Positions 1-10,075 are shown, numbered from the stretch's first letter. The stretch is DNA of 64,000 nucleotides from Prevotellaceae bacterium (GCA_019420585.1 JAHZGX010000013.1:124001-188000), one strand, 5' to 3'. A program made the numbers and translations. Notes: generated from the sequence alone by a model not told the origin.

Positions 1-1
1 G

Positions 2-184
2 GGGCTCCAGTTTGATATAGTAATCCTTCCTCAATATAATGGAGCTTTTGATGTGGAGTCAAAGAAAGCACTATACGTAGCGATGACTCGTACGATGCAC
101 AAACTATATGTGTTGTACTTGACCTCTGATCTCTTATCTCCGCTCAAAGAAGTTCCCTCTCATTTATATCTAAAGAGTCTCTGA
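2..184 (+). CDS. UvrD/Rep-like helicase, C-terminal fragment (gene runs off the window)
   Basis: An open frame enters from the left edge and ends at TGA 182-184, giving the last 60 residues. It contains LYVAMTRTMHKLYVLYL, which matches the VALTRA/motif VI region near the C-terminus of superfamily 1 (UvrD/Rep, UvrD_C_2) helicases. The body of the helicase lies outside the window, so substrate and exact family cannot be decided. It sits 74 bp upstream of an AlbA_2/ATPase gene on the same strand, and such pairs are common in defence-type islands. Both are AT-rich compared with the core genes. Confidence 0.6.
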   Translation, partial: GLQFDIVILPQYNGAFDVESKKALYVAMTRTMHKLYVLYLTSDLLSPLKEVPSHLYLKSL

Positions 185-257
185 TTGATACAGTTTCCCT
201 TTTTGCAATATAAATCAAAGTAAGGATTTCCATCTTATAATAAAAGAAAACAAATAT

Positions 258-1943
258 ATGACCGAACTTGAATTACAGCAATACCTCCTCCGCGAGTACC
301 CACAGGAGAATGCTCGCTGCGAATGGAAAGAATTTAAGAATCTGAAGAACTCGTTCTGCGGGGACGAGAAAGATGATGTGATATCCTACGTGTCGGCTAT
401 CGCTAACATGGAGGGAGGTCATCTTGTGATAGGCGTAAAAGACAAAACTCTTGAGATTGTCGGGACAGACATTTCAAGGCTTACCTTTAACGGACAACCT
501 GCCAATCCTCAATCGGCGACATTCAAACTTACGGAACAGTGTACTTATCTGTCGTCTGAAAGTCTGTCCATTGAAGAGTTTGTAACAGATGATACCCATA
601 AGAGGGTATGGATTATCCACATTCCTAAGCATCTTCCTCGCCGTCCTGTATTAGCTCACAAAAAGGCTTGGCAGAGGATTGAAGATTCTCTCGTGGAACT
701 TACAGCAGAACGGATGAATGTGATTCTTGACGAGCCTATAAGTGGGACAAAAGACTGGTCTGCCGAAATTGTCCCCGATGCTACCGTTGATGATCTTGAC
801 GAAGTTGCTATTGCCAAGGCTCGTATGATGTTCAAAAAGGTTCACAGTCGCATACCTGCAGCGGAGGTAAACGCTTGGGATGTAAAGACATTTCTCGGAA
901 AATGTGGACTGACAAAGAATGGAGGCATTACGCGTGCAGCCATCATCTTACTTGGTAAATATGAATCAGCCTTCAAACTTCGTCCTGCTGTGGCACAAGT
1001 GACATGGACTCGTCGGGATGCTCATCAGGATGTGGTAGACTACGAACATTTTACTGTTCCATTCATATTGACCGTAGATGAAATTCTCTCAAAGATTGAC
1101 AACCTGACATTACGTGAGATGCCTGGAGGTACGCTGTTTCCCGATACAATGAAACAATATGATGACTACACCATACGTGAAGCACTCCATAATTGCATCG
1201 CTCATCAGGATTATACGCTACAGCAGCGTATAAACTTTGTGGAAAATCCTGGCTACTTGTATTATTCCAATGCCGGTACGTTCCTTCCCGGCACATTGGA
1301 GAATGCATTGAGAAATGAAGAGTCCCAGAGTTATTTCCGCAATGAGTGTCTATGCAAGGCAATGGTTGACTTCAATATGATTGACACTGTGAGTCGTGGT
1401 ATCAAAAAGATGTTTAACGAGCAATGGCGCAGACACTTCCCTATGCCGGATTATGAGATTGACGCAGCAAGGAAGAAAGTGGTAGTACGAATCTACGGTA
1501 ACGAAATAAATAAGCGATATACGGATTTATTAAAAACAAACAACACCCTTTCACTATGGGATTGTATATCGCTTGACGCTGTGCAGAAAGGCAGGCTTAT
1601 CCATGAGGATGTTGCAAAAGACCTCTTATGCAGAGGGTTGATTGAGGGAGAGGCACCCAATTATAGCATTTCATTAGGTGTTGCTAAAAATACGCACCAA
1701 CTACCTTCATATACCAAGACTAAAGGATTGGATAAGGAGAAACTTCGCCAAATGATACTTCAATATCTTAAGAATGCTGGCAATGAAGGTGCGAAAAGGG
1801 ATAGCATATATGAATATATCAAAGATGTGTTACCATCAGGTAAAACAGAAGAACAAAAGCTACGTAGTTTAGGAGATATATTGAAAGCCATGAAAAAAGA
1901 AGACTTGATACGGACAGATGGGCGAAATTGGTTTGAGAAGTAA
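258..1943 (+). CDS. AlbA_2 (Schlafen-type) domain ATP-binding regulator
   Basis: This 561-residue protein has the AlbA_2/Schlafen DNA-binding domain at about residues 15-150 (WKEFKN, then ANMEGGHLVIGVKD). A divergent GHKL-like ATPase region follows, with the REALHNCIAHQDY motif at about 310-325, and the C-terminus (about 490-561) looks like a winged helix. The family is usually annotated as an ATP-binding protein or predicted transcriptional regulator and is common in Bacteroidales accessory DNA. The next gene is an XRE regulator after a 230-bp repeat-rich gap. The real target is unknown. Confidence 0.8.
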   Translation: MTELELQQYLLREYPQENARCEWKEFKNLKNSFCGDEKDDVISYVSAIANMEGGHLVIGVKDKTLEIVGTDISRLTFNGQPANPQSATFKLTEQCTYLSSESLSIEEFVTDDTHKRVWIIHIPKHLPRRPVLAHKKAWQRIEDSLVELTAERMNVILDEPISGTKDWSAEIVPDATVDDLDEVAIAKARMMFKKVHSRIPAAEVNAWDVKTFLGKCGLTKNGGITRAAIILLGKYESAFKLRPAVAQVTWTRRDAHQDVVDYEHFTVPFILTVDEILSKIDNLTLREMPGGTLFPDTMKQYDDYTIREALHNCIAHQDYTLQQRINFVENPGYLYYSNAGTFLPGTLENALRNEESQSYFRNECLCKAMVDFNMIDTVSRGIKKMFNEQWRRHFPMPDYEIDAARKKVVVRIYGNEINKRYTDLLKTNNTLSLWDCISLDAVQKGRLIHEDVAKDLLCRGLIEGEAPNYSISLGVAKNTHQLPSYTKTKGLDKEKLRQMILQYLKNAGNEGAKRDSIYEYIKDVLPSGKTEEQKLRSLGDILKAMKKEDLIRTDGRNWFEK

Positions 1944-1963
1944 ACGACGTTTGAATCCGGCAA

Positions 1964-2108
1964 ATTCCGTCGAAATTCGACGGGAAACAAAGAGAATTCC
2001 GTCGAAATTCATACCATTCCGTCGAAATTCGACAAAAGATATAACGGAAACCGACCGAAAAAGTCCTAATCTGTCCAAGAAACCGACCGATTTATGAAAA
2101 TCCGACCG
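1964..2108. repeat. Short direct repeats: ATTCCGTCGAAATTC x3 and CCGACCG x3
   Basis: The 15-mer ATTCCGTCGAAATTC occurs at 1964-1978, 1996-2010 and 2016-2030. Copies 1 and 3 extend into the palindrome GTCGAAATTCGAC. The 7-mer CCGACCG follows at 2051, 2083 and 2102. The start-to-start spacings are 32 and 20 bp for the first set and 32 and 19 bp for the second, so the two sets are laid out almost in parallel. No gene is evident here. The stretch lies just upstream of the XRE gene and could hold its operators or be decayed sequence. Confidence 0.6.
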
Positions 2109-2175
2109 TTTTTATTCAAAATATGATGGACAATCAAGATTCAGATGTTAGTAAGTAAAATAATTCACAAGAGAT

Positions 2176-2463
2176 ATGTTATTCGGAAACAAAATCAGAG
2201 AGCTCAGAGACGAGCAAGGTTTGTTGCAACGCCAGTTGGCAGCTGCATTAGAGATTGATACCCCCATGTTCAGTAAGATTGAGCGTGGAGACAGACGAGC
2301 CAAACGAGAGCAAGTAGTCAAACTTGCAGAATTGCTGCATCAAGATGAAAACGAGATGCTGAAGTTATGGCTCGCCGACAAAGTGATAGATGCTGTAGGA
2401 ACAGAAAATGATCATATTTTGAAACGGGATGCCATAGAAGTAGCAAAAAAAACAATCTTTTAA
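2176..2463 (+). CDS. XRE-family helix-turn-helix regulator
   Basis: A 95-residue protein with a classic HTH_3 domain at residues 1-60: KIRELRDEQGLLQRQLAAAL forms the first helices, and the recognition helix is near TPMFSKIERGDRR. In Bacteroidales, proteins of this size and sequence often sit directly before a DNA methyltransferase of a restriction-modification system. Here no methyltransferase follows; the next gene is an FRG-domain protein 150 bp downstream. It could regulate that gene or be left over from a lost R-M module. Confidence 0.85.
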   Translation: MLFGNKIRELRDEQGLLQRQLAAALEIDTPMFSKIERGDRRAKREQVVKLAELLHQDENEMLKLWLADKVIDAVGTENDHILKRDAIEVAKKTIF

Positions 2464-2616
2464 GACTACGATTATGGATGCAGCGAACGACAGCCAAAAT
2501 CATGAAAGAGTATCATGTTCAGCATTAGAATAGTTGTAAAACAACGGTTTTCGCTAATCACCAATACTTTCGACATTCATATTTCATCAAACTCGCGTTG
2601 AATCATTTATCATTCT

Positions 2617-3909
2617 ATGGTTACTGGGAACGAATATATATTTGACAACATTCTTCAAACAAGGGATTATATACTTGATCTTGAACGGCAAACATTGGCT
2701 AATGATGTTTATAGACAAAGACCTCCAATGATTGTTCGTCCTTTGGACTTTTGTAGACCAATTGAAGAACAAGACATAAGGCCAATACCTATTGATAGTT
2801 TTGATAACCCATATGTAGCATATTTTAATCATGCGGATGACAGTAAGTTTATTATGAATAGACTTATGTCAGGTCGATATTCTTTAAAACCTAACCTAAA
2901 GAATAGAAAATTCTTATTTAGAGGAGAAACTGAATTCCATAATCCTTGTAAACCAAACCTGTTCAGGGATGCAAAGAAAAGGTATTTTTTAGACTCCATG
3001 ATTCATGGAGATGAGATGTTTCGCTTGATATTGTCACATCCGCTTGTACAACTTTTGGATATTGGGGTGATATTGAATGGGATTCATGTGCGCTTTGAAA
3101 TGAATCTATATGGATTGATACAGCATTATTATAATAAGTCCTCTTTGTTAGATCTGACAAGCGACATTAATGTCGCCCTGTTTTTCGCTACTCAACAATA
3201 TGATTGGAAAACAGATTCATACTCACCTATTGTGGATGAGAAACACGAATATGGAGTATTATACTATTACAATATTGATATAAACAGAGATTTTCAGATG
3301 CAGCTAAATGGAGAACAACTCTCAACTATCGGTTTGCAGGTATTTCCACGTAGCGGAATGCAAAAAGGTTTCCTCTATACATGCGGAATAAATTGTAACT
3401 TTAACAATCTATCTCAAGTAAAAGCATTTCGTTTTAAGCACAATGCTAGGATAGCACAGGATATTTGTGATTGGGCTGATGGTGGCAAACGATTATTTCC
3501 GCGTGACATACTTCAGACTCATTGGAAAAGTATAACAAGAGATGAAAACACAGTATCGCTGGATGCCATACGTTTCAATCTAACCAGAAATAAAAACGAG
3601 ACTATAAACTCCATATACAATAAACTTATATACGATTATCATATAAATGTGGATGATTATAAACCTGTACTGACCGCTGCTGAGTTTGATGAATATTATG
3701 ATGAAATCAAAAATCGGAATTATTGGGAGAATTTCTGTAGTCAGATATACATACCTGGTGATGTGGGTGGGAAAATGATGGCAGATTTATTAGAAATACC
3801 AAATAAACCAGAATACGAATGGGCTTTCAGAAAAGGGACTATGCGCACAATAGATTATAACAAAGGTTATCTACTGAAAAAGTATAAGCATATCTTGTGT
3901 AAACAATAG
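2617..3909 (+). CDS. FRG domain-containing protein
   Basis: A 430-residue protein with the hallmarks of the FRG domain: FLFRGETEF near residue 100 and QHYYNKSSLLDLTSDINVAL near residues 168-188, followed by FFATQ. The domain is named for its F-R-G residues and is frequent in bacterial defence and accessory loci; its biochemical activity is not settled. No signal peptide or membrane segment is visible, so it is probably cytosolic. It follows an XRE regulator and is the last gene before 1.4 kb of gene-free repeat DNA. The start is the first ATG of the frame; no Shine-Dalgarno helps to place it. Confidence 0.78.
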   Translation: MVTGNEYIFDNILQTRDYILDLERQTLANDVYRQRPPMIVRPLDFCRPIEEQDIRPIPIDSFDNPYVAYFNHADDSKFIMNRLMSGRYSLKPNLKNRKFLFRGETEFHNPCKPNLFRDAKKRYFLDSMIHGDEMFRLILSHPLVQLLDIGVILNGIHVRFEMNLYGLIQHYYNKSSLLDLTSDINVALFFATQQYDWKTDSYSPIVDEKHEYGVLYYYNIDINRDFQMQLNGEQLSTIGLQVFPRSGMQKGFLYTCGINCNFNNLSQVKAFRFKHNARIAQDICDWADGGKRLFPRDILQTHWKSITRDENTVSLDAIRFNLTRNKNETINSIYNKLIYDYHINVDDYKPVLTAAEFDEYYDEIKNRNYWENFCSQIYIPGDVGGKMMADLLEIPNKPEYEWAFRKGTMRTIDYNKGYLLKKYKHILCKQ

Positions 3910-4685
3910 AACACTTAAACATGATATACTTACACTACAGGATTATTCTATGGTTGTATAATTGCACTTGCTTGTTTACTCTACAATGGTAGATTGGTAT
4001 TCGTCTACAATTCATAAATGAAAGGAAAGCCCAATGATAATAATGGGGAACATTATGGTATCATTTCCGATTGATGTCGTAATATTTCTTTTGATTTACA
4101 GATACCAACAAAACACATAGTGGTTCAAGCGTGGAACCGTCTGCTGTCCGATCCACACTCTGAGGCCGTGAGAATTGCCCTATACTGCTGAACGAACAAC
4201 AGTATAGCCCACGCCGATATGAATATACTCAACCGTTAGAAGACCTGTATAAACAACAATTCCTTTATACCCGCAAAAGGGCACAGTCCATGTGTGTAAA
4301 GGTCTATATGGGATGATATAATCACACCCGGGACATTTACTGTTGCAAAGTCCGTGGCAGTAACATTCATTGAAATTTCTCACGTTTCAGAGTGTCTACC
4401 GAACTATGCGTCTTGTAAACGCCTTCAATATGTCTGGACTATTCCCACCCAGTGTCCGCCTTATGTTGCTTTTTCTCTCTGTAAGAGGTTTCACTGCACT
4501 TGGCTCGGCGTGGGCAGTGCCTTGACTGTTGCCTTGAAAGACTCGTCAGACTGTGGCAATTGGAGTAAAGGCGATGTAGTCCGCCGCAAATGTACGAATA
4601 AAATAGCCAAAACAACTCCCAATTCAGCAAAAAGTTTAATTTCTTTTCCCTCACTAATAGAAACGCCACTACCGGTTGATATAAA
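3910..4685. other. Gene-free stretch with one strong hairpin
   Basis: I see no convincing gene on either strand. A hairpin CTATACTG (4180-4187) / CAGTATAG (4200-4207) stands out. Short frames present here have no family resemblance. The stretch separates the FRG gene from a composite repeat element. Confidence 0.5.
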
Positions 4686-5107
4686 CCCCAATCGGCCATT
4701 AGAGTTCTGATGCTTTTCTGTGCTGTCTTTTTCAGTTTACCACCAACTTCCCGAAGGCGTAGCGGGCAGGATTCTTTTTTTCTTTACATATTCGTGTTTT
4801 CGCCCAACCACCCGATTTTATGTTTCTCACCAGGAAAAAAATTTTCCTCACTTGATTTATTTTTTTTCCTGGGCAGGCGTATTTTCGCACCACGTCTCCA
4901 AAATCTTGACAATATCAAGATGCCAGAGTACGACGTTGCGGCAATCCGATTTGGACCAAGCCTCAATTCTGAGGTCTACATTCCCGAAGGCATAGCGGGC
5001 TACGGCGAGAGGAGGTGGGCTGTAAACCGGGAAAGAGAGTGCGGGAAACACAGAACAGAGTTCCACAGAACAAGCAAGGGAGATAGTTCTCGGTCGGCCG
5101 ATTGGGG
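4686..5107. repeat. MITE-like dispersed repeat, composite copy A
   Basis: The left end reads CCCCAATCGGCCATTAGAG and the right end CGGTCGGCCGATTGGGG, imperfect terminal inverted repeats. The left part (about 4686-4955) is the reverse complement of the repeat at 51936-52204, including CCAACTTCCCGAAGGCGTAG and the ACCAGGAAAAA palindrome. The right part (about 4972-5107) is an inverted copy of half of the elements at 25580-25774 and 42325-42532. No transposase is encoded, as expected of a miniature element. Frames inside are byproducts of the repeat. Confidence 0.8.
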
Positions 5108-5338
5108 ATAAACTCCGGTATCAGTAGGCTGCTAATGAAAATGGTACTGGCTGGCGGGGGAATAGCAGGAGTGTTGGGGAAGGGGTGTGGATTAGGTAAA
5201 GTTGGCAGGTTATGCTTGTTGCAAATGAAATATTTCGTAATTTTGTGTCCCAAGAATAGGAAACAACACTTGCCTCGTCTGGCATTTGACATTGCTCCTT
5301 ACCATAGCATATAATCAAATAACCATCAAAATAATCTT

Positions 5339-7660
5339 ATGAGAATATACAAGACGTGTCTATTGCTTTTTTTCAGCCTCATCGTATGTCATGCTGGCGC
5401 ACAGGTTTACAAGGATCCCCAAGCGGACATTGACCAGCGTGTGGAGGACTTGCTCCAACGTATGACGTTGGAAGAGAAAATTGCACAGATGAACATGAAC
5501 GGCATGGGTGCATATCCCCAGTTGCCTAATGGTGCCGGTGTTGTTGAAAGTCCTTTCATAAGTGTGGAGGAGATTGCCCGGTTGTCAGCAGAAACCAAGC
5601 GCTTTGCACGTGAGCAGTCACGGCTTGGCATTCCTCCCATACAGATAGGAGAATGCCTTCACGGGCAACTTGCAAAGGGTGCGACCATCTTTCCACAGGC
5701 TATAGCCCAAGGTAGTACATGGAATCCAGAACTGATAGAAAGCATGGCATCTGCCATTGCAAAGGAGGCGTCTGCATCGGGTGTTGACCAAGCCCTCTCT
5801 CCGCTTTTTGACTTGGCACGTGATCCTCGCTACGGTCGAAATGAGGAATGCTACGGAGAGGATCCTTATCTTGTAGCCGAGATGGGACTGGCTTTCGTGG
5901 AAGGAATGCAGGGAAAGGCAGAGTATACCCGCAAGAAGGGTATTGCCCCTGGTAAACTCATGTGCACGGCCAAGCACTTTGCCGGATATAGCGTGCCCTT
6001 GGGCGGTGTAAACCTTGGGCCGGCCTCACTGGGTGAACGGGACATGAGAACCCTGCATCTTTTCCCGTTTGAGATGGTGGTGAAGAAGGGAAATGTATGT
6101 TCCATAATGCCTTCATATAATGAGGTGGACGGAATACCGGCACACTCCAACCGCTGGCTGCTGACGGAAGTATTGAGGGATGAGTGGAAGTTCCCCGGAG
6201 TAATATTCACTGACTACGGAAGTCTGAGTCATCTCTACAATTTCCATAAGGTGGCTGCCAATTCTGCTGATGCTGCACTGATGGCCCTTGAAGCCGGTGT
6301 GGACATAGAGGCCGCACGCCCCGATGTGTACGCTCAGTTGAATGACCTGGTAAAGAAGGGTCTGGTGGGCGAAGATGTTATTGACAATGCTGTAAGAAGA
6401 ATCCTGAGGATGAAATTCATGGCCGGCCTTTTTGAAAAGCCTTATCCTAATCCTGACGAAATCAAGAAGACGGTGCATAGCCGGGAGCACATACGGCTGG
6501 CACGTACCATTGCCGAGGAATCTGTCGTACTGTTGAAGAACGAGGGTGACCTTTTACCGCTGGATGCCAAAAGCCTAAAGTCCATAGCCGTAATCGGGCC
6601 GAATGCTGACCAAGTACAATATGGAGACTATTCCTATACAAGGGACAACAGGTCTGGCGTAACTATATTGGAAGGGTTGAGGCGGAAATTGGGCAGCAAG
6701 GTGCAGTTGAACTATGCCAAGGGTTGCGAGATTACCGGAAGTGACCGGAGTGGGATTGCCAATGCGGTGGAAGCAGCGCAGAAGAGTGACGTGGCTCTTG
6801 TGGTGTTGGGCGAGACCAGTGTAATCCTGTCCGGACTGGGATGGGGCGTAGGCTTGGGTGAAAATGAGCCGAAGGATCCCTTTGTTACCGGAGAGGGCTA
6901 CGATGTCACTGACATCAATCCCATGGGTGTCCAGCGTGAACTGCTCCAGGCTGTTTATGCAACGGGAAAGCCCGTGGTTCTTGTGCTCGTACACGGACGC
7001 CCGTGGTCAATAGATTGGGAAAAGGAACACATTCCGGCCATATTGGAAGCGTGGTTCCCTGGAGAAGAAGGAGGGAGTGCCATAGCCGATATCCTGATGG
7101 GAGATGTGAATCCTTCGGGACGTCTGAACTGCACTTTCCCTCAGTCTGTGGGTCATTTGCCGGTCTTCCACGATTACAAGCCCAGTGCACGGGGCATCAA
7201 CCGGGAACCTGGAACACTTGACAAGCCTGGCCGCGATTATGTGTTTTCCTCGACGGAACCTCTTTTTGCCTTTGGCCATGGATTGAGTTACACTACTTTT
7301 GAGTATAGCAATCTGAAGGTTACCCCTTGTGCAGACGGACAGTCTTTCCAGGTGGACGTGACGGTGAAAAATACAGGAAAACGCGAGGGTAAGGAAGTTG
7401 TGCAGCTTTATCTTAATGATGTTGTCAGTTCCGTTACCACGCCTGTCAAGGCACTCCGTAAGTTCAAGAAAGTCAATTTGGCTCCGGGAAAGGCCAGGAC
7501 CATCAGTTTTACTCTTGAGCCACGTGACCTTGCACTGTGGAACCGTTCTATGCAACTGACCGTTGAACCGGGAGAGTTCAAGGCAATGATAGGACGCTCG
7601 GCAGAAGACATCGTGCTTACGGAATCCTTCTCGGTAAGCCAGCCCATCAATGTGTATTGA
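5339..7660 (+). CDS. Glycoside hydrolase family 3 beta-glycosidase, exported
   Basis: A 773-residue protein starting with a signal peptide of about 22 residues, so likely periplasmic. The GH3 N-terminal domain (about 30-340) contains KHFAGYS and the nucleophile motif VIFTDYGS with Asp292. The GH3 C-terminal domain follows (about 390-620), then a fibronectin III-like domain (about 670-760). Length and order fit BglX-type beta-glucosidases or beta-xylosidases, which release terminal sugars from oligosaccharides. Exact substrate is not readable. No SusC/SusD pair lies nearby, so this is not an obvious polysaccharide utilisation locus. A 14-bp bidirectional terminator follows. Confidence 0.92.
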   Translation: MRIYKTCLLLFFSLIVCHAGAQVYKDPQADIDQRVEDLLQRMTLEEKIAQMNMNGMGAYPQLPNGAGVVESPFISVEEIARLSAETKRFAREQSRLGIPPIQIGECLHGQLAKGATIFPQAIAQGSTWNPELIESMASAIAKEASASGVDQALSPLFDLARDPRYGRNEECYGEDPYLVAEMGLAFVEGMQGKAEYTRKKGIAPGKLMCTAKHFAGYSVPLGGVNLGPASLGERDMRTLHLFPFEMVVKKGNVCSIMPSYNEVDGIPAHSNRWLLTEVLRDEWKFPGVIFTDYGSLSHLYNFHKVAANSADAALMALEAGVDIEAARPDVYAQLNDLVKKGLVGEDVIDNAVRRILRMKFMAGLFEKPYPNPDEIKKTVHSREHIRLARTIAEESVVLLKNEGDLLPLDAKSLKSIAVIGPNADQVQYGDYSYTRDNRSGVTILEGLRRKLGSKVQLNYAKGCEITGSDRSGIANAVEAAQKSDVALVVLGETSVILSGLGWGVGLGENEPKDPFVTGEGYDVTDINPMGVQRELLQAVYATGKPVVLVLVHGRPWSIDWEKEHIPAILEAWFPGEEGGSAIADILMGDVNPSGRLNCTFPQSVGHLPVFHDYKPSARGINREPGTLDKPGRDYVFSSTEPLFAFGHGLSYTTFEYSNLKVTPCADGQSFQVDVTVKNTGKREGKEVVQLYLNDVVSSVTTPVKALRKFKKVNLAPGKARTISFTLEPRDLALWNRSMQLTVEPGEFKAMIGRSAEDIVLTESFSVSQPINVY

Positions 7661-7756
7661 CAGCCGTTTCTGCCTCAATTGACACTGTACATTCCGTGAT
7701 GCTCATGTGGAGTGGCCACATAAATGAGCGAAGGAACACATAAGTGTTCATAAGAT

Positions 7757-7803
7757 AAAACGAACAGGAAGCCTCTGCGTGAGAAAGCATTCCTGTTCGT
7801 TTT
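7757..7803. terminator. Bidirectional terminator between convergent genes
   Basis: AAAACGAACAGGAA (7757-7770) pairs perfectly with TTCCTGTTCGTTTT (7790-7803) around a 19-nt loop. The A-run on the left and T-run on the right make it usable from both sides, serving the GH3 gene (+) and the GxGYxYP gene (-). Confidence 0.85.
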
Positions 7804-7865
7804 GTCTTGTTTCTGCACCTGCCATGTTTTTGGCTGGGCAACAGTGATGTGTCAGGGGCAGACCA

Positions 7866-10010
7866 TCAGTGGGATCCGTAGACTTCCAGGTCGGCGATAC
7901 GAGCCACTCCATCGGATCCCGCATCGGTTACCGATACTCTTACATAGCGTGCATCCACGGGACTGATGGAAATGTCGGTTACGGCTTCCGTGTTGCCGGT
8001 GTGTGCTCCGGCCAAAGTCCACGTGTTGCCATCAAGACTGGTCTCCACGGTGAAGTCACGTGTGTTGAGTTCGCGGCCAAGACCGGCTGTCTGGGCATGC
8101 CGCACCACATAGCGACTGATGGAGTAGGACTCGCCGAAATCACACTGTATCCAGCCTTGTCCATCGTTGCTGGAGGATACCCACATGTAGGCTTCCGAGG
8201 GAGAAGCGTCTGCTGCCACTTCTGCTTTGGTTTGGGATGCCGATGATGTCAGTTGCGTGCCCTCGGTCATGGTCAGGTTGAAAGGCAGGTGCCTGTATTC
8301 GTTATATAGGTTGAAGAAGTGGTCGGCTCTGATTATTTCCACATTACCGGGTGAGAGTGCATCAAGCCTGTCCTTCAACTCAATGAGTTTGTCCGGTCCC
8401 CCATCCCATACAGAGATTTGTCCGGAGACGAATATTGGTTTTGAACCATTGAAGTTCTTTATGTCACGGTTGAAGAAGTCTGTGATTACATCCACTCCGT
8501 TTGCATAGCAGGGATAGTTGGGGATGAAGGGCAGTCGCCCATCCTGTACTGTGGCTTGCAGTCTGCCTGTCTGGCGTTCCCAGTCTTGAATGGTGAGTCC
8601 GTAGAGATACTTGCATTCATCGGCATAGGCTTTGCGCTGGTAGGCGTTTACCTCATCCCATACGGTAACCGCTCTGAGTCCAGCTTTCTCAAGATAGCGC
8701 TGGCTGAGGCGTGCATAAGGTATGAAGTCTTTGCGGAGAGCGGTGTTCCAACGCTTGTTGTGCGCATCGTAAGGCATGGTGTATCCCAAGCCGGATGGAC
8801 CGCAGACGAAACAGTCATTTGTGCTGGCCTTCTTGTAATAGTAGTTGAGCATCTGTGGGGAAAACTCAACCAGGGCAGGGCTTATGGTCCAGTTCATTGC
8901 CATTTTGCCTCTGCCGCTCTGCTCGAAGATTTTGGCCATGGCATGTTGGCAGTACTGGATGTTGTCTCCATCGCTGATATAGACTGTGGCGTAGACTTTG
9001 TTCTCGAGTTTTGGCCTTTTGGGTACGGGTGGAATGTTGATGGGCACATTGACGGAACTGTAGATAGAGGCATTCTCAAAGAAATCTGCGGGTACTGTTG
9101 ACAGTCCGTATTTTGTTACCAGTCCCACCCCTGCACGCTCTTCATGATACCATCCTATAACCAAGTCGCGGCCGGGAGTCAAGTCTTTGAGCATCTTTTC
9201 AAGCACGGCTTTCTCTGTGCTGTTGCGTGGGTCAAGCCATACTGTGGCCGATCCGGCCGCTGCTGCTATGTCGTGCACGTAAGGGATGTTGGGATTGAGG
9301 CTCACCAGAAGACGGTGGTTGCACCTGTCCCAGTAGTTTTCGTAGAGATATTCATATATTTCCTGCGGAGTGGACATTGTGAGAGAGGTGAAATCTTCCA
9401 CAACAGGGAAGTCCATGCCATTTTTGATGAGTTTTTGCCGTATTTCTTCTGTGACAGGCAGTGCCCTTTCCAGTCCGGCCACGGTGGCTGCCAAGTTGGC
9501 GTAATGTTCGCTCTTTTCAGTGCTGTAGAGTACCAGTCCTTTGATTTCCTTACTGAAAAGTCTTATGAGTTGGTAAGAAGAACTGGAAGCCATGTTTCTT
9601 ACGCTCAGGTTGTGTGCTTTGGGCCAGGTGGTCTGTGGCTCTTCGTTGTGGTTGTAGAGAATAATGCGTGGACGTGTGCGGTTGATAATGCCTTGCAGGG
9701 TGCAGAACATCACGCGTTCCTGGTCGCTGAGTGAGGCTGCGCGCATGTCAATGGCTCTGACAACTTTTGCAGGAGGGAGGAACATTGGCAGCAGACGGTC
9801 TTCCGGCCAGGTTAGTTCGTTATACTCAAGTATCCTGTCCTTGTCGGCATTGAGGTTGTACGTCGTGTCTGTGAAGGTGATTTTATCCACATCGTCCACA
9901 TTGGTGATAGTGATGTTGCCATTGGTGGAGTGCATGATCATGTCTGTCTTCTGGGCACTGAGGTTCAAGGCTCCCAAAGTGAAGGCAGCAAGTGCTATCG
10001 TTTTTTTCAT
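7866..10010 (-). CDS. GxGYxYP-domain protein with C-terminal F5/8 type C domain, exported
   Basis: About 714 residues from MKKTIALAAF (an alternative start lies 9 bp upstream at 10019). After the signal peptide comes a short region NGNITITNVDDVDKITFTD, also found in the neighbouring gene. The central region is the GxGYxYP family of putative glycoside hydrolases, with its signature GLGYTMPYD. The last 140 residues form an F5/8 type C (discoidin, CBM32-like) domain, usually a sugar-binding module. The role is probably in carbohydrate processing in the periplasm or at the surface; catalysis is unproven for the family. It lies 56 bp downstream of the small secreted gene, probably in one transcript. 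Confidence 0.85.
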   Translation of the reverse strand: MKKTIALAAFTLGALNLSAQKTDMIMHSTNGNITITNVDDVDKITFTDTTYNLNADKDRILEYNELTWPEDRLLPMFLPPAKVVRAIDMRAASLSDQERVMFCTLQGIINRTRPRIILYNHNEEPQTTWPKAHNLSVRNMASSSSYQLIRLFSKEIKGLVLYSTEKSEHYANLAATVAGLERALPVTEEIRQKLIKNGMDFPVVEDFTSLTMSTPQEIYEYLYENYWDRCNHRLLVSLNPNIPYVHDIAAAAGSATVWLDPRNSTEKAVLEKMLKDLTPGRDLVIGWYHEERAGVGLVTKYGLSTVPADFFENASIYSSVNVPINIPPVPKRPKLENKVYATVYISDGDNIQYCQHAMAKIFEQSGRGKMAMNWTISPALVEFSPQMLNYYYKKASTNDCFVCGPSGLGYTMPYDAHNKRWNTALRKDFIPYARLSQRYLEKAGLRAVTVWDEVNAYQRKAYADECKYLYGLTIQDWERQTGRLQATVQDGRLPFIPNYPCYANGVDVITDFFNRDIKNFNGSKPIFVSGQISVWDGGPDKLIELKDRLDALSPGNVEIIRADHFFNLYNEYRHLPFNLTMTEGTQLTSSASQTKAEVAADASPSEAYMWVSSSNDGQGWIQCDFGESYSISRYVVRHAQTAGLGRELNTRDFTVETSLDGNTWTLAGAHTGNTEAVTDISISPVDARYVRVSVTDAGSDGVARIADLEVYGSH

Positions 10011-10075
10011 ATCTTGCATGTTTTTGGATATGGTTAAGTGAAATGGAATTGTTCGTGTTCGGTCAATGATGATGG

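Noticed and set aside
4710..5318. Several 60-130 codon frames on both strands
   Set aside because: They lie in the dispersed repeat (the SLAVARYAF-type peptides recur at every copy) and are products of the repeat.
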